From NCBI RefSeq assembly GCF_024213195.1, contig NZ_JANAVF010000016.1, positions 117,759 to 181,758 on the forward strand: a stretch of DNA of 64,000 bases, read 5' to 3'. The DNA comes from Streptomyces sp. TBY4. GTDB taxonomy: Bacteria > Actinomycetota > Actinomycetes > Streptomycetales > Streptomycetaceae. The notes below the pieces were generated by a model. It saw nothing but the letters and a program-made list of their open reading frames with translations, was not told where the DNA came from and searched no databases. This document shows, piece by piece, positions 53,330 to 62,537 of the stretch. Every line of letters begins with the position of its first letter. Position 1 is the stretch's first letter. A program made the translations under genes and the position numbers.

Positions 53330-53730
53330 GCTGCCCGGACCCGCGCCTCAAACGCCGGCGGGGCTGGGGTGTGTCCCCGGGCTCCGCCCGGACCCCGGTC
53401 CTCAAACGCCGGACCGGCTGGGAGGGGGTACCGGGCTGCGCCCGGCCCCCCTGGGGCTCCGCCCCAGACCCCGCGCCTCAAACGCCGGCGGGGCTGGAAT
53501 TGCCCTGCGGGCAATCCAGCCCCGCCAGGCGAAAACCCAGCCCCTCCCGCGGTTGAGGAGCGGGGGTCCGGGGGCTGGCCCCCGGGAACGGCGCCGCACC
53601 CGGCAACGGGTCCGGGCAGAGCCCGGGGAACGGTGGAAGGGCGGGTAGGGGACAGCCCAATCCCCCTCCCGCATCCACGCGGGGGCCGAGGCCAGCCCAA
53701 ATCCAGCCCGTCCGGCGTTTGAGGACCGGG
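53330..53730. repeat. Cluster of dispersed Streptomyces repeats (CAAACGCCGG type)
   Basis: Direct copies of CTCAAACGCCGG begin at 53347, 53401 and 53477; inverted copies (CCGGCGTTTGAGG or close) lie at about 53538 and 53703. Each is joined to GGGGTCCGGGG/CCCCGGGCC arms that can form hairpins. The same unit recurs at about 60377 and twice near 63900. No gene is supported in 53081-53818; long frames here are products of the GC-rich repeats. Confidence 0.8.
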
Positions 53731-53818
53731 GGTCCGGGGCGGGGCCCGGGCGGGAGGGGGCCGGGGTGGGACCAGTAGGCTGCGGGTCCACCCGCTTCCG
53801 TACCCCGAGGTCCACCCA

Positions 53819-55099
53819 GTGAGCTCCGCACCGCCCCCCACCCCCGTCTCGCTCGTCGGCGTCGGCGCAGACGGCTGGGCCGGGCTCACCACCCCCGCGC
53901 GAGCCGCCCTCGCCGGGGCCGAGGTGCTGATCGGCGGCCCCCGGCAGCTGGACCTGCTGCCGCCCGGCGAGTGCGGCGGCACCCGCGTGGCGTGGCCCAG
54001 CCCGCTGCGCCCGGCGGTGCCGAAGCTGATGGCCGAGCACGCGGGCCGCCGCATCGCGGTGCTGGCCAGCGGCGACCCCATGTTCTACGGGATCGGCCGC
54101 GCCCTCTCCGAGGAGCTCGGTCCCGACGCCCTGCGCGTCGTCCCGCACCCCTCCTCCGTGTCCTACGCCTGCGCCCGCCTCGGCTGGCCGATGGAGGACA
54201 CCGAGGTGGTCACCGTGGTCGGCCGCCCGGTGGCCCGGCTCGCGGCCGCACTGTACGAGGGCCGCCGCGTCCTGGTGCTGAGCGCCGGAGCACTGACCGC
54301 AAACGAGATCGCCGCTCTCCTTCGAGAGCGGGGCTTCGGCCCCAGCCGGATGCGCGTCCTGGAACAGCTCGGCTCCGAGCACGAGGACACGTACGAGGGC
54401 CTCGCCCAGAGCTGGCAGCACCCGCCCGGCGACCCCCTCAACGTGATCGCCGTCGACTGCCGCCGCGACCCCCGCGCCGAAACCCCCCGGCTCGGCGCGA
54501 CCCCCGGCCTCCCCGACGCCGCCTACGAGCACGACGGCCAGCTCACCAAGCGCCACGTCCGCGCCGCGACCCTGTGCGCCCTCGCCCCCGCCCCCGGCGA
54601 ACTGCTGTGGGACATCGGCGGCGGCTCCGGCTCCATCGGCATCGAGTGGATGCGCACGCACCCCTCCTGCCGCGCGGTGACCGTGGAGCGGGTGGCCGAG
54701 CGGGCCGCGCGGATCACCCGTAACGCGGCCGCGCTCGGCGTGCCCGGCCTGCGCGTGGTCACCGGCTCCGCGCCCGGCGCACTCGCCGGACTGCCCGCCC
54801 CCGACGCGGTGTTCATCGGCGGCGGCCTGACCGCACCGGGCCTGCTCGACGCGGCCTGGGAGGCACTGACGCCCGGCGGCCGGCTCGTGGTCAACACCGT
54901 CACCCTGGAGTCGGAGGCGGTCCTCACCGACCGCTACCGCCGCCACGGCGGCGAACTGGTGAAGCTGGCCGTCGCGCACGCCGTACCGGTGGGCGGTTTC
55001 ACGGGCTGGCGCCAGGCGATGCCCGTCACCCAGTGGTCGGTCACCAAGCCCCACCCGAATGCCCAAATCGACCATGAAATGGTGGATCAGACGATATGA
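53819..55099 (+). CDS. cobL: Precorrin-6Y C5,15-methyltransferase (decarboxylating)
   Basis: 426 aa from GTG, the CbiE-CbiT fusion. N-terminal CbiE half: VSLVGVGADGWAGLT, LASGDPMFYGIGRAL and PHPSSVSYACARLGWP. C-terminal CbiT half from about 240: QLTKRHVRAATL and the SAM motif LLWDIGGGSGSIGIEWMR. It methylates C5 and C15 and decarboxylates the ring C acetate in aerobic corrin synthesis. Its stop overlaps the cobM start (ATGA). No cobalamin riboswitch is recognisable in the upstream 90 bases. Confidence 0.9.
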   Translation: MSSAPPPTPVSLVGVGADGWAGLTTPARAALAGAEVLIGGPRQLDLLPPGECGGTRVAWPSPLRPAVPKLMAEHAGRRIAVLASGDPMFYGIGRALSEELGPDALRVVPHPSSVSYACARLGWPMEDTEVVTVVGRPVARLAAALYEGRRVLVLSAGALTANEIAALLRERGFGPSRMRVLEQLGSEHEDTYEGLAQSWQHPPGDPLNVIAVDCRRDPRAETPRLGATPGLPDAAYEHDGQLTKRHVRAATLCALAPAPGELLWDIGGGSGSIGIEWMRTHPSCRAVTVERVAERAARITRNAAALGVPGLRVVTGSAPGALAGLPAPDAVFIGGGLTAPGLLDAAWEALTPGGRLVVNTVTLESEAVLTDRYRRHGGELVKLAVAHAVPVGGFTGWRQAMPVTQWSVTKPHPNAQIDHEMVDQTI

Positions 55100-55845
55100 C
55101 CGTGTACTTCATCGGCGCGGGCCCCGGCGCCGCCGACCTGATCACGGTGCGCGGCGCCCGGACCCTGGCCGCTGCCCCCGTCTGCCTGTACGCGGGCAGC
55201 CTGGTCCCGCGCGAACTGCTCGCCGAATGCCCGCCGGACGCCCGCCTCGTCGACACCGCGCAGCTGAACCTGGACGAGATCATCGCCGAGTGCGTACGCG
55301 CGCACGCGGCCGGCCAGGACGTCGCCCGGCTCCACTCCGGCGACCCGTCCGTCTTCAGCGCCGTCGCCGAGCAGATGCGCCGGCTCGACGCGGCCGGCAT
55401 CCCCTACGAGGTCGTCCCCGGCGTCCCCGCCTTCGCCGCAGCGGCCGCCGCGCTGAAGCGGGAGCTGACCGTTCCCACCGTCGGCCAGACCGTGATCCTG
55501 ACCCGGATCTCCCAGCAGGCCACGCCCATGCCCCCCGGCGAGGACCTCGCCACACTGGGCCGCAGCGGGGCCCTCCTCGTGCTGCACCTGGCCACCCGCT
55601 ACGTCGACCGCGTCGTGGACGAACTCGTCCCGCACTACGGGGCCGAGTGCCCGGCGGCAGTGGTCGCGATGGCCAGCCGCCCCGACGAGCTGATCCTGCG
55701 CGGGACGCTCGCCGACATCGCCGCCCAGGTGAAGGAGGCCGGGCTGGTCCGCACGGCCGTCATCCTGGTGGGCCGCACCCTGGGCGCCGAGCAGTTCCGC
55801 GACAGCCACCTGTACTCCGCCGAGCGCGACCGGCATGCCTGCTGA
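55096..55845 (+). CDS. cobM: Precorrin-4 C11-methyltransferase
   Basis: 249 aa. MTVYFIGAGPGAADLITVRG is the opening of tetrapyrrole methylases; CLYAGSLVPRELL, ARLHSGDPSVFSAVAEQMR and EVVPGVPAFAAAAAAL are the CobM-type motifs. It transfers a methyl from SAM to C11 of precorrin-4. Overlaps cobL and cobK. Confidence 0.95.
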   Translation: MTVYFIGAGPGAADLITVRGARTLAAAPVCLYAGSLVPRELLAECPPDARLVDTAQLNLDEIIAECVRAHAAGQDVARLHSGDPSVFSAVAEQMRRLDAAGIPYEVVPGVPAFAAAAAALKRELTVPTVGQTVILTRISQQATPMPPGEDLATLGRSGALLVLHLATRYVDRVVDELVPHYGAECPAAVVAMASRPDELILRGTLADIAAQVKEAGLVRTAVILVGRTLGAEQFRDSHLYSAERDRHAC

Positions 55846-56584
55846 TCCGGCGCACGTCCTGATCCTCGGCGGCACCACGGAGGCCCGCCGCCTCGCGGAG
55901 GCGCTGACCGCCGCGCCCGGCTCCCCCCGGGTGACCACCTCACTGGCAGGCCGGGTCACCTCCCCGGTGCTCCCGCCCGGGGAGACCCGGATCGGCGGGT
56001 TCGGCGGTCCCGAAGGCCTGGCGGCCTGGATCGCCGCGCACCGGGTCACGCACCTGGTCGACGCCACGCACCCCTTCGCGGAGCGGATGAGCTTCAACGC
56101 GGCCCAGGCCGCAGCCCTTTCGGGCGTACGCCTGCTCGCCCTGCGCCGCCCCGGCTGGACTCCGGGCCCCGGCGACGACTGGCACTTCACGGACTCCCTC
56201 GCCGGCGCCGCCACTGCCCTTCCCGGTCTCGGCACCCGCGCCTTCCTCACCACCGGCCGGATGGGACTGCACAGCTTCGCGCACCTCACCGAGCCCTGGT
56301 TCCTGGTGCGTTCGGTGGACCCACCGGCCGGGGCGGTGCCGCCGCGCCTCGAAGTCCTCCTGGCCCGCGGCCCGTTCACCCTCGCCGACGAGCGCGAACT
56401 CCTGGCCCGCCACCGCATCGACCTCCTGGTCACCAAGGACAGCGGCGGCTCCGCGACCTCCCCCAAGCTGACGGCTGCGCGGGAGGCGGGGATCCCGGTG
56501 CTGGTCGTCCGGCGGCCTGCGGTTCCGGAGGGCGTCCGCCAGACTCCGTCGGTCGGCGAAGTCCTGGACTGGCTGTCGGCCTGA
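55835..56584 (+). CDS. cobK: Precorrin-6A reductase
   Basis: 249 aa from ATG 55835, inside the end of cobM. LILGGTTEARRLAEALT is the N-terminal nucleotide-binding motif of CobK/CbiJ, with VDATHPFAERMSFNA and LLVTKDSGGSATSPKL following. It reduces precorrin-6A with NADPH. Last gene of this cob operon; the accessory NACHT locus begins 130 bases on, in the opposite direction. Confidence 0.95.
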   Translation: MPADPAHVLILGGTTEARRLAEALTAAPGSPRVTTSLAGRVTSPVLPPGETRIGGFGGPEGLAAWIAAHRVTHLVDATHPFAERMSFNAAQAAALSGVRLLALRRPGWTPGPGDDWHFTDSLAGAATALPGLGTRAFLTTGRMGLHSFAHLTEPWFLVRSVDPPAGAVPPRLEVLLARGPFTLADERELLARHRIDLLVTKDSGGSATSPKLTAAREAGIPVLVVRRPAVPEGVRQTPSVGEVLDWLSA

Positions 56585-56713
56585 GTCCGGCCCACGCGCC
56601 CCGGCACCGCCGACCGGCCCCCAGCGACGGACACCGGTGCGCGGGCCAAGTCCCCTACCCACCCTTCGACGAGGGTGCCGGTGCCCGTTACTTGCCGATC
56701 AGCCGGACACATG

Positions 56714-58111
56714 TCATCGACGGATCCGCTGTAGGTCGAGAGTGGCCAGCGAGGTCGCGGCGTTGGTCCGATCCATCTTGCCGGCCCGAGGGTCGTTGGC
56801 CAACGCGGCCAGGAGCCGCAAGCCCGCGGCGCGGTGGCCGTCCAGCTTGGCCAGAGCGCGCGCGGCCATGGCTCTTGCGTTCCGGGGAGCCGTGGGATCA
56901 GCGGCGAAGGCCGAGAGGAGTTCGGCCGAGCGTTCTTCTCTGCGCTCGGCCAGTTCGGAGGCCGCGGTGATCCGGTCCCATACGGGGGCGCCGCCGTCCC
57001 GGGCGATGCCGAAGAGTACGCCGACCGCTTCCTCGCGGTGCCCGTCCAGCCGGGCCAGCTCCGCAGCGGCGTCCACGCGGTCGCTCTCCTCCGCAGTCGT
57101 GTCGGCCGCGATGCCGGCGAGCTGTCGAGCTGCCTCGCCCTGGTGGGTGGTCGAGCGGGCCAGGAGTCGGAGCCCGCGCAGCCGGTTGGACGGGTGGATG
57201 CTGCGGCCGGTCACGACGGGCAGGATCAGTTCCGCGGCGGCTTCCGCGTCCAACTCGACCAGCCTCTCGACGGCCGCCAGCTGGGAGTGGCTTCCGGGCG
57301 GCGTCTCCCGGGCCAGTTCGGTGAGCAGGCGGGCGGCGCGATCTTGGTAGCCGGCCCGGGCCAGTGCCTCGGCAGCCCATGCCCGGTCATCCGGTTGCGT
57401 GGCGCTGTCCCCCGCGAACGCGGTGAGCAGGCCCACTCCGTCCTCCCGGTCTGGCTCGTCCATGTTGGAGAGGTACCGGGCGGCGGTGACCGAGCCGTAC
57501 TGGGCGAGGTCGAGCAGCAGCGCGGCACCGGACTCGCGGTGCTCGTCCAGCTCGGTGAGGAAGTCGGCCGCCATGCAGCGGAGGTGGTCCTCGGTCCCCG
57601 GGTCCATGGCGCACTCGGTGAGCAACTGCACTCCGAGAGAGCCATGGCCCTCGATCCGGGCCAGCGCCCGGACGGCGATGAGAATGCTGTCCAGGGACGG
57701 TGCCGGATCGTCTATGAACTGGAGGAGCAGCGCGGCCCCGGCCGACGCGTAGCCCTCAAGCCCGGAGAGGATCTCGGCGGCCCAACTGCGTGGGTCCGGA
57801 TCGAGCGCGCGGTCGGCGGCGAGACGGGCCAGCAACCGCGCACCGTCGTCGAGGTGGCCCTCCAGCTCAGCGAGGTCCCATGCGGCCTCCACCCGTCCCT
57901 GGTCGTCCACGGCGGGGCTGTTCCCGAACGCGGTCAGCCACTGTGCTGCCTTCGGCCGCGGGATGCTGCTGCCGAGCTGGAGTTGTGCCTTGAGCAGGTG
58001 GTATCCGATGATCTCAGCGGATCCGAACAGGCTCTCCATGGCCCGCAGCGTGGCCGTTGCCAGGGGCCCCTCCGAATTCAGCAGTGCGTCGAGAAGGAAG
58101 CCCAGGGAGAA
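56714..58111 (-). CDS. HEAT/ARM-like helical repeat segment, probably the severed C-terminus of the NACHT protein
   Basis: About 465 codons of helical repeats with a periodicity near 35 residues: LTELDEHRESGAALLLDLA, LARAGYQDRAARLLTELA, LARLDGHREEAVGVLFGIA and LAKLDGHRAAGLRLLAALA. The frame has no good start: readable protein begins at FSLGFLLDALLNSEG (58111), overlapping the NACHT gene in another frame, while the first ATG is at 58040 without a ribosome-binding site. The join suggests one NACHT-repeat protein broken by a one-base deletion or expressed by frameshifting. Solenoid repeats after a NACHT are the usual sensor part of NLR-like proteins. Confidence 0.6.
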   Translation of the reverse strand, partial: FSLGFLLDALLNSEGPLATATLRAMESLFGSAEIIGYHLLKAQLQLGSSIPRPKAAQWLTAFGNSPAVDDQGRVEAAWDLAELEGHLDDGARLLARLAADRALDPDPRSWAAEILSGLEGYASAGAALLLQFIDDPAPSLDSILIAVRALARIEGHGSLGVQLLTECAMDPGTEDHLRCMAADFLTELDEHRESGAALLLDLAQYGSVTAARYLSNMDEPDREDGVGLLTAFAGDSATQPDDRAWAAEALARAGYQDRAARLLTELARETPPGSHSQLAAVERLVELDAEAAAELILPVVTGRSIHPSNRLRGLRLLARSTTHQGEAARQLAGIAADTTAEESDRVDAAAELARLDGHREEAVGVLFGIARDGGAPVWDRITAASELAERREERSAELLSAFAADPTAPRNARAMAARALAKLDGHRAAGLRLLAALANDPRAGKMDRTNAATSLATLDLQRIRR

Positions 58112-59601
58112 TAGGACGGTTCGAGGCCCAGCGGATCCAGGGGCTCGATGCCGGACGTACGCCCAGTTGCCCGGCGCAGTCTGTCGCGCAGCCGCTGTCC
58201 GGGGAACAGCCGGTCGAAGAGCAGTGCGCGGGCCTCGGGGTCGCGGGTGGCGTGACGTGCGGCGTGGTACTCCAGGAGCGTGCGGTGCAGGAACTCGACG
58301 TCGCCGCCCTGGCCGGCCAACAGGCCGCAGGAGCGCAGCAGCGAGGCCAACAGCGCGTCCCACAGCGGTGCTTTGACCTCGTCCGGCCGTCGGGCGTACG
58401 GATGCGCGGTGAGGATCGCGGTGGCCGGAGCCCGGTTCCCGCTGATCCTTTCGTGGGCCAAGTGATCGATGAGGACCGGCAGGTGTTCCCGGGCGCGCTC
58501 CGCGGCCTTCTCGACGGTGCGGCGGTCGGCCGGGATCTGATAGCGGCCGGTCAGGGTGTCAATGGCGCGGTCCTGCAGGTCACCGACGCCCTTGTGGACG
58601 TTCTCCTCATAGAGCAGTTCGACGAAGGAACGGAAGACTCCGGCCCGCCCGTCGGGCAGGGGGCGATCGGTGTCGGCCTCGTACAGATGGCACAGCATGG
58701 CGGTCATCAGCGGGATGCGGGCCAGTTCCTCGAGCCGAGTCCGGCGGACACCGCGCAGGAACGCCCGGACGTGGTGGTCGGTGTCGGGCAGAGCATGCAG
58801 ACGTTTGTGCACGTAGGTACGCACTTCGTCGTCCGTGAAGGGCTCCAGCGTGAAGAGGCCGGCGGCGCGGGGCAGCCGGTCGAGTTCGTCGCCGGGCAGA
58901 GGGCGGGTCGCGACGAGGAACCGGTAGGGCGTGTCCGGCTGCCCTGTTTCGCGGGCGAAGCGGTCGAGGAGGGACAGCCTGGCCGTCCGGTCGGGCACCT
59001 CGTCGAGGCCGTCGACCATCACCAGCCACCGCGCGCCGAGACGCGGAGGGCGGCGGAAGAAGTCCTCGGTCAACGCCTCGCGCAGCCCGAAGGGACCGCA
59101 CTGCTCGGTCACCGCGTGCGCCAAGGCGGGCGCCAGCAGGGGTGCGCCGACCAGGTCAGCGGCCCGGATCAGCACCGGGAAGGCGAGCGCCGGACGGGCG
59201 GGGTCCCCCTCCGTCGCCAGCAGGTGCAGGGAGGTGGACAGCAGGTGCTGCCGCAGGAGCGTCGACTTGCCGTGGCCCGGACCGGCCAGCAGGACCCGGA
59301 GCGGGTCCTCGCCGGTGAATACGTGTTCGGCGGCCTCGGGAGCCCGCGCGGCCTGTGCCGAGGTGCGCCGCGGCACGTAGACGTCGGCCAGTGACGGTGC
59401 GTCGAGCTCCGGCGCCAGCCCGGGGTGCGGAAGGTGATCGGCTGCCGACCGGACGGCTCTCAGGTACGAGTCGAGCCGGTGATCGGGGCCGCTCGTGCGC
59501 AGGGCCCGGTGACCGTCGCCAGGCTCCGGCGCGGACGCGTAGTACGTGATGCTGTCGGCGTGCCCGACCGCGAATCCGCCCGTGGTGGCCGAGACGGACA
59601 T
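58078..59601 (-). CDS. NACHT-domain NTPase (NLR-like)
   Basis: 507 aa. N-terminal beta strand motif MSVSATTGGFAVGHADSITY, short linker, then NACHT: Walker A AGPGHGKST (106-114), DGLDEV Walker B (197-202), FLVATRPLPGDELDRL sensor, LEPFTDDEVRTYV and the winged-helix region ending VEFLHRTLLEYHAARHA, a hallmark (FxHxTxxEYxAA) of bacterial NACHT proteins. Ends soon after, at SPWASFSTHC, where homologues continue into helical repeats. NACHT ATPases are switches in immunity, several of them antiphage. Encoded between two cob operons with a small partner upstream. Confidence 0.85.
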   Translation of the reverse strand: MSVSATTGGFAVGHADSITYYASAPEPGDGHRALRTSGPDHRLDSYLRAVRSAADHLPHPGLAPELDAPSLADVYVPRRTSAQAARAPEAAEHVFTGEDPLRVLLAGPGHGKSTLLRQHLLSTSLHLLATEGDPARPALAFPVLIRAADLVGAPLLAPALAHAVTEQCGPFGLREALTEDFFRRPPRLGARWLVMVDGLDEVPDRTARLSLLDRFARETGQPDTPYRFLVATRPLPGDELDRLPRAAGLFTLEPFTDDEVRTYVHKRLHALPDTDHHVRAFLRGVRRTRLEELARIPLMTAMLCHLYEADTDRPLPDGRAGVFRSFVELLYEENVHKGVGDLQDRAIDTLTGRYQIPADRRTVEKAAERAREHLPVLIDHLAHERISGNRAPATAILTAHPYARRPDEVKAPLWDALLASLLRSCGLLAGQGGDVEFLHRTLLEYHAARHATRDPEARALLFDRLFPGQRLRDRLRRATGRTSGIEPLDPLGLEPSYSPWASFSTHC

Positions 59602-59642
59602 GTCCGCCGTGGGGTGAGGGGCCTGACCGCCTCCGAGCCCGC

Positions 59643-60137
59643 TCAGCCCTGCTGCGGACCCGGCTGCGGAGGGAATCCGACGGTGACGTCACGCATCTGC
59701 ACCGCTGCCACGGAACCGTGATCGGCCCGGATGTCCACGTTGCCGCGGATCGTCGGGCCGTCGGCGGGCGCCTCCGCTCCGTCCGCCGGGGCGTGCGTCT
59801 GCAACAGGGCCCGCAGGACCTCGGCGGCCTCCTCGCGCTCGGAGTCGCTCAGGTTCTCCAACGCCTGCTCGAAGCGGGCCTGCCAGGCTCCTTGCTGGCC
59901 GCTGCGCACTCCTGCCTGCTCGTCGTCCTGTGCTGTTTCCAAGGCGGCCGCACTACGGTCGAGCCGTTCCAGCTCGACGCGCTGACGCGCCCCGTCGCCC
60001 CGGGCGAACCACTGCGCAATCGACTGCTGCAAGCCCTGCCAGGCGCTGGTCCCAGCCGCCTGGACGACCGCAGTACCTCCGGCCGCGGCCAGCACGCCCA
60101 GCCCCTCCGCCAACATCCAACCATCCCCGTTCGTCAC
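59643..60137 (-). CDS. Small partner of the NACHT protein
   Basis: 164 aa from GTG 60137 (157 from ATG 60116, which has GGGGAT 8 bases upstream). A Gly/Ala-rich helix near the start (LGVLAAAGGTAVVQAAGTSA), an amphipathic helical middle (RVELERLDRSAAALETAQ, RFEQALENLSDSEREEAAEV) and a C-terminal strand pair NVDIRADHGSVAAVQMRDVT. That last unit resembles the NACHT N-terminus, SVSATTGGFAVGHADSIT, so the two may interact through matching beta modules. The gene ends 41 bases before the NACHT start. Function unknown; sensor or effector partner is inferred. Confidence 0.6.
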   Translation of the reverse strand: MTNGDGWMLAEGLGVLAAAGGTAVVQAAGTSAWQGLQQSIAQWFARGDGARQRVELERLDRSAAALETAQDDEQAGVRSGQQGAWQARFEQALENLSDSEREEAAEVLRALLQTHAPADGAEAPADGPTIRGNVDIRADHGSVAAVQMRDVTVGFPPQPGPQQG

Positions 60138-60405
60138 GGTGTTCGACGTGGGAGACGGTAGTACACCGCTTGGCACGCCACCTCGCGTTCCACAGGATTG
60201 ACACCGGGCGCGCGGTCCGCTCCGCTGAGCGGCGTCAAGGCCGGCGCCGGCGGCAGGCCGGCGCGCCGAAGCCCGGCAAGCAGGGCAGCGTGCAGGCGTT
60301 GCCGGACGCCGGCCCCTGCACCGCCCCACCCGCAGCCGGCCCCACCCGCACGTACGACCGGACCCCAGCCACAACCCAGCCCCGCCGGCGCTTGAGGCGC
60401 AGCGG

Positions 60406-61893
60406 TCAGCCGTAGCGCCGCGGGGTCCAGGTCACTCGGGAGCCGTCAGGCCGCTGCGTGACCTGGGTCTGCGAGGACCCGATCAGCAGGATCGTCCGCA
60501 TGTCCACCTCGGACGGCTCCAGTTCGGCCAGGGTGACGATCCGGACGGACTGCTCCGGCCCGCCGACATCCCGCGCCACGACCACCGGCGTCTGCGGCGC
60601 CCGCAGCTCCAGGAGCAGCTCGCGGGCCTGCGCCACCTGCCAGGTCCGGCTGCGCGACCCGGGGTTGTACAACGCCAGGACGAGATCCGCCGCAGCAGCC
60701 GCCCGCAGCCGCTCGGCGATGACCTCCCAGGGCTTGAGCCGGTCGGAGAGGGAGATGGTGGCGTAGTCGTGGCCGAGCGGCGCCCCCGCCGCGGCGGCCG
60801 CCGCGTTGGCGGCCGTCACCCCGGGCAGGACCCGTACGGGCACGTCCTCGTACTCCGGCTGCCCCGCGACCTCCAGCACCGCGGTGGCCATCGCGAAGAC
60901 CCCGGGGTCACCCCCGGAGACCACGGCCACCCGCTTGCCGCGCCGCGCAAGGTCCAGCGCGAACTCGGCCCGCTCCGACTCCACCTTGTTGTCGGAGCCG
61001 TGCCGGATCTGCCCCGGCTTGGCCGGGACCCGGTCCAGGTAGGTCGTGTACCCGACCAGCACCTCGGCGTCGGCCAGCACCCTGCGCGTCTCGGCGGTGA
61101 GCCACAGCGGCCCGGCCGGCCCGGTGCCGACGACGGCGACCTCGCCGGGTCCGGACGGCACGCTGCCCGGGTTCCCGATCCGGCTGGGCACCACGGCGAC
61201 GGCGAAGTAGGGCACCGATTCGGGGTCGGTGTCCGCCAGCAGCCCCGTCCGCTCCCCCTCCATCGTCGCGCGCTCGACGTACCGCGCCTCGGCCAGCCGG
61301 CCGCTGCTCTCCATGGCCCGGCGGATGGCCGGGAAGGTGCGCCCCAGCTTCATCACGACCGCCGAGTCGGTGGCGGCGAGGCGTGCGGTGAGTTCCTCCT
61401 CGGACAGGGTGCCGGGCAGGATGGTGAGCACCTCCTCGCCCTCCACGAGCGGGGTGCCGAGCCGCGCGGCGGCGGCGCTCACCGAGGTCACCCCGGGGAT
61501 CACCTCGGTCTCGTACCGGTCGCAGAGCCGCTTGTGCATGTGCATGTACGAGCTGTAGAAGAGCGGGTCGCCCTCCGCGAGCACGGCGACGGTGCGGCCG
61601 GCGTCCAGGTGGACGGCGAGCCGTGCGGCGGAGGCCTCGTAGAACTCCTCCATCGCGCCCTGGTAGCCGCCGGGGTGGTCGGTGGTCTCGGTGGTGACCG
61701 GATAGACCAGCGGCTCCTCCACATGGTCCGCGCGCAGGTGCTTCGCGGCGATGGAGCGGGCGATCGAGCGGCCGTGGCGGGCGGAGTGGTACGCGACCAC
61801 GTCGGCCTCCGCGATCACCTCGACGGCGCGCAGCGTCATCAGCGAGGGGTCGCCGGGCCCGAGCCCCACTCCGTACAGTCGTCCGGCGCTCAT
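60406..61893 (-). CDS. cobIJ: Fused precorrin-2 C20- and precorrin-3B C17-methyltransferase
   Basis: 495 aa from ATG 61893. CobI half: GRLYGVGLGPGDPSLMTLRA, LAEGDPLFYSSYMHMH and VIPGVTSVSAAAARLG. CobJ half from about 245: VAVVGTGPAGPLWLTAETR, VVSGGDPGVFAMATAVLE, LPGVTAANAAAAAAGAPLGHD and LYNPGSRSRTWQ. The two enzymes act at C20 and C17; the fusion is frequent in actinomycetes. Its start overlaps the cobH stop. Confidence 0.95.
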   Translation of the reverse strand: MSAGRLYGVGLGPGDPSLMTLRAVEVIAEADVVAYHSARHGRSIARSIAAKHLRADHVEEPLVYPVTTETTDHPGGYQGAMEEFYEASAARLAVHLDAGRTVAVLAEGDPLFYSSYMHMHKRLCDRYETEVIPGVTSVSAAAARLGTPLVEGEEVLTILPGTLSEEELTARLAATDSAVVMKLGRTFPAIRRAMESSGRLAEARYVERATMEGERTGLLADTDPESVPYFAVAVVPSRIGNPGSVPSGPGEVAVVGTGPAGPLWLTAETRRVLADAEVLVGYTTYLDRVPAKPGQIRHGSDNKVESERAEFALDLARRGKRVAVVSGGDPGVFAMATAVLEVAGQPEYEDVPVRVLPGVTAANAAAAAAGAPLGHDYATISLSDRLKPWEVIAERLRAAAAADLVLALYNPGSRSRTWQVAQARELLLELRAPQTPVVVARDVGGPEQSVRIVTLAELEPSEVDMRTILLIGSSQTQVTQRPDGSRVTWTPRRYG

Positions 61894-62537
61894 TCGGCCA
61901 CGCTCGCAATGGCGTTGACCGCGGCCGCGGCCATGGCGCTGCCGCCGCGCCGCCCACGGACGATCAAGTGGTCGAGGCCGGAGGGGTGTTCGGCAAGGGC
62001 GTCCTTCGACTCGGCGGCCCCGATGAACCCGACGGGCACGCCGATGACCGCGGCGGGGCGCGGGGCGCCCTCCTCGATCATCTCCAGCAGCCGGAAGAGC
62101 GCGGTCGGCGCGTTCCCGACGGCGATCACCGAACCCTCCAACAGGCCCCGGTCCCGCCAGACTTCGAGGGCGGCGGCGCTGCGCGTCGTACCCATCTTCG
62201 CGGCGAGCTCCGGCACGGCCGGGTCGGAGAGGGTGCAGATCACCTGGTTGTCGGCGGGCAGCCGCTTGCGGGTGACCCCGCTGGCGACCATCTGCACGTC
62301 GCACAGGATCGGGGCGCCCGCCTCCAGGGCGGCGCGGGCCCGCAGGACGACCTCGGGCGTGTAGCCCAGGTCCCGGGTCAGGTCGGTCATGCCGCAGGCG
62401 TGAATCATGCGCACCGCGACCTGGGCGACCGAGGCGGGCAGCCCGGAGAGGTCCGCCTCGGCGCGGATCGTGGCAAAGGACTGGCGGTAGATCTCGGCGC
62501 CGTCCTTCTCGTACTCGAACACGGTGTACTCGCTCAT
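61890..62537 (-). CDS. cobH: Precorrin-8X methylmutase
   Basis: 215 aa from ATG 62537. Marker segments: EIYRQSFATIRAEADL, MIHACGMTDLTRDL with the catalytic His, ILCDVQMVASGVTRKRLP and GNAPTALFRLLEMIEEG. It moves the methyl from C11 to C12 to give hydrogenobyrinate. Overlaps cobG by four bases. Confidence 0.95.
   Translation of the reverse strand: MSEYTVFEYEKDGAEIYRQSFATIRAEADLSGLPASVAQVAVRMIHACGMTDLTRDLGYTPEVVLRARAALEAGAPILCDVQMVASGVTRKRLPADNQVICTLSDPAVPELAAKMGTTRSAAALEVWRDRGLLEGSVIAVGNAPTALFRLLEMIEEGAPRPAAVIGVPVGFIGAAESKDALAEHPSGLDHLIVRGRRGGSAMAAAAVNAIASVAE

Noticed and set aside
53740..53818. Cobalamin riboswitch upstream of cobL (also considered upstream of cobG)
   Set aside because: No B12-box-like conserved core is visible, and the space before cobG is taken up by the dispersed repeats.
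53230..53830. Frames through the repeat cluster (for example 53402-55075 minus strand)
   Set aside because: They run through hairpin-forming repeats and antisense to cobL, with no protein character.
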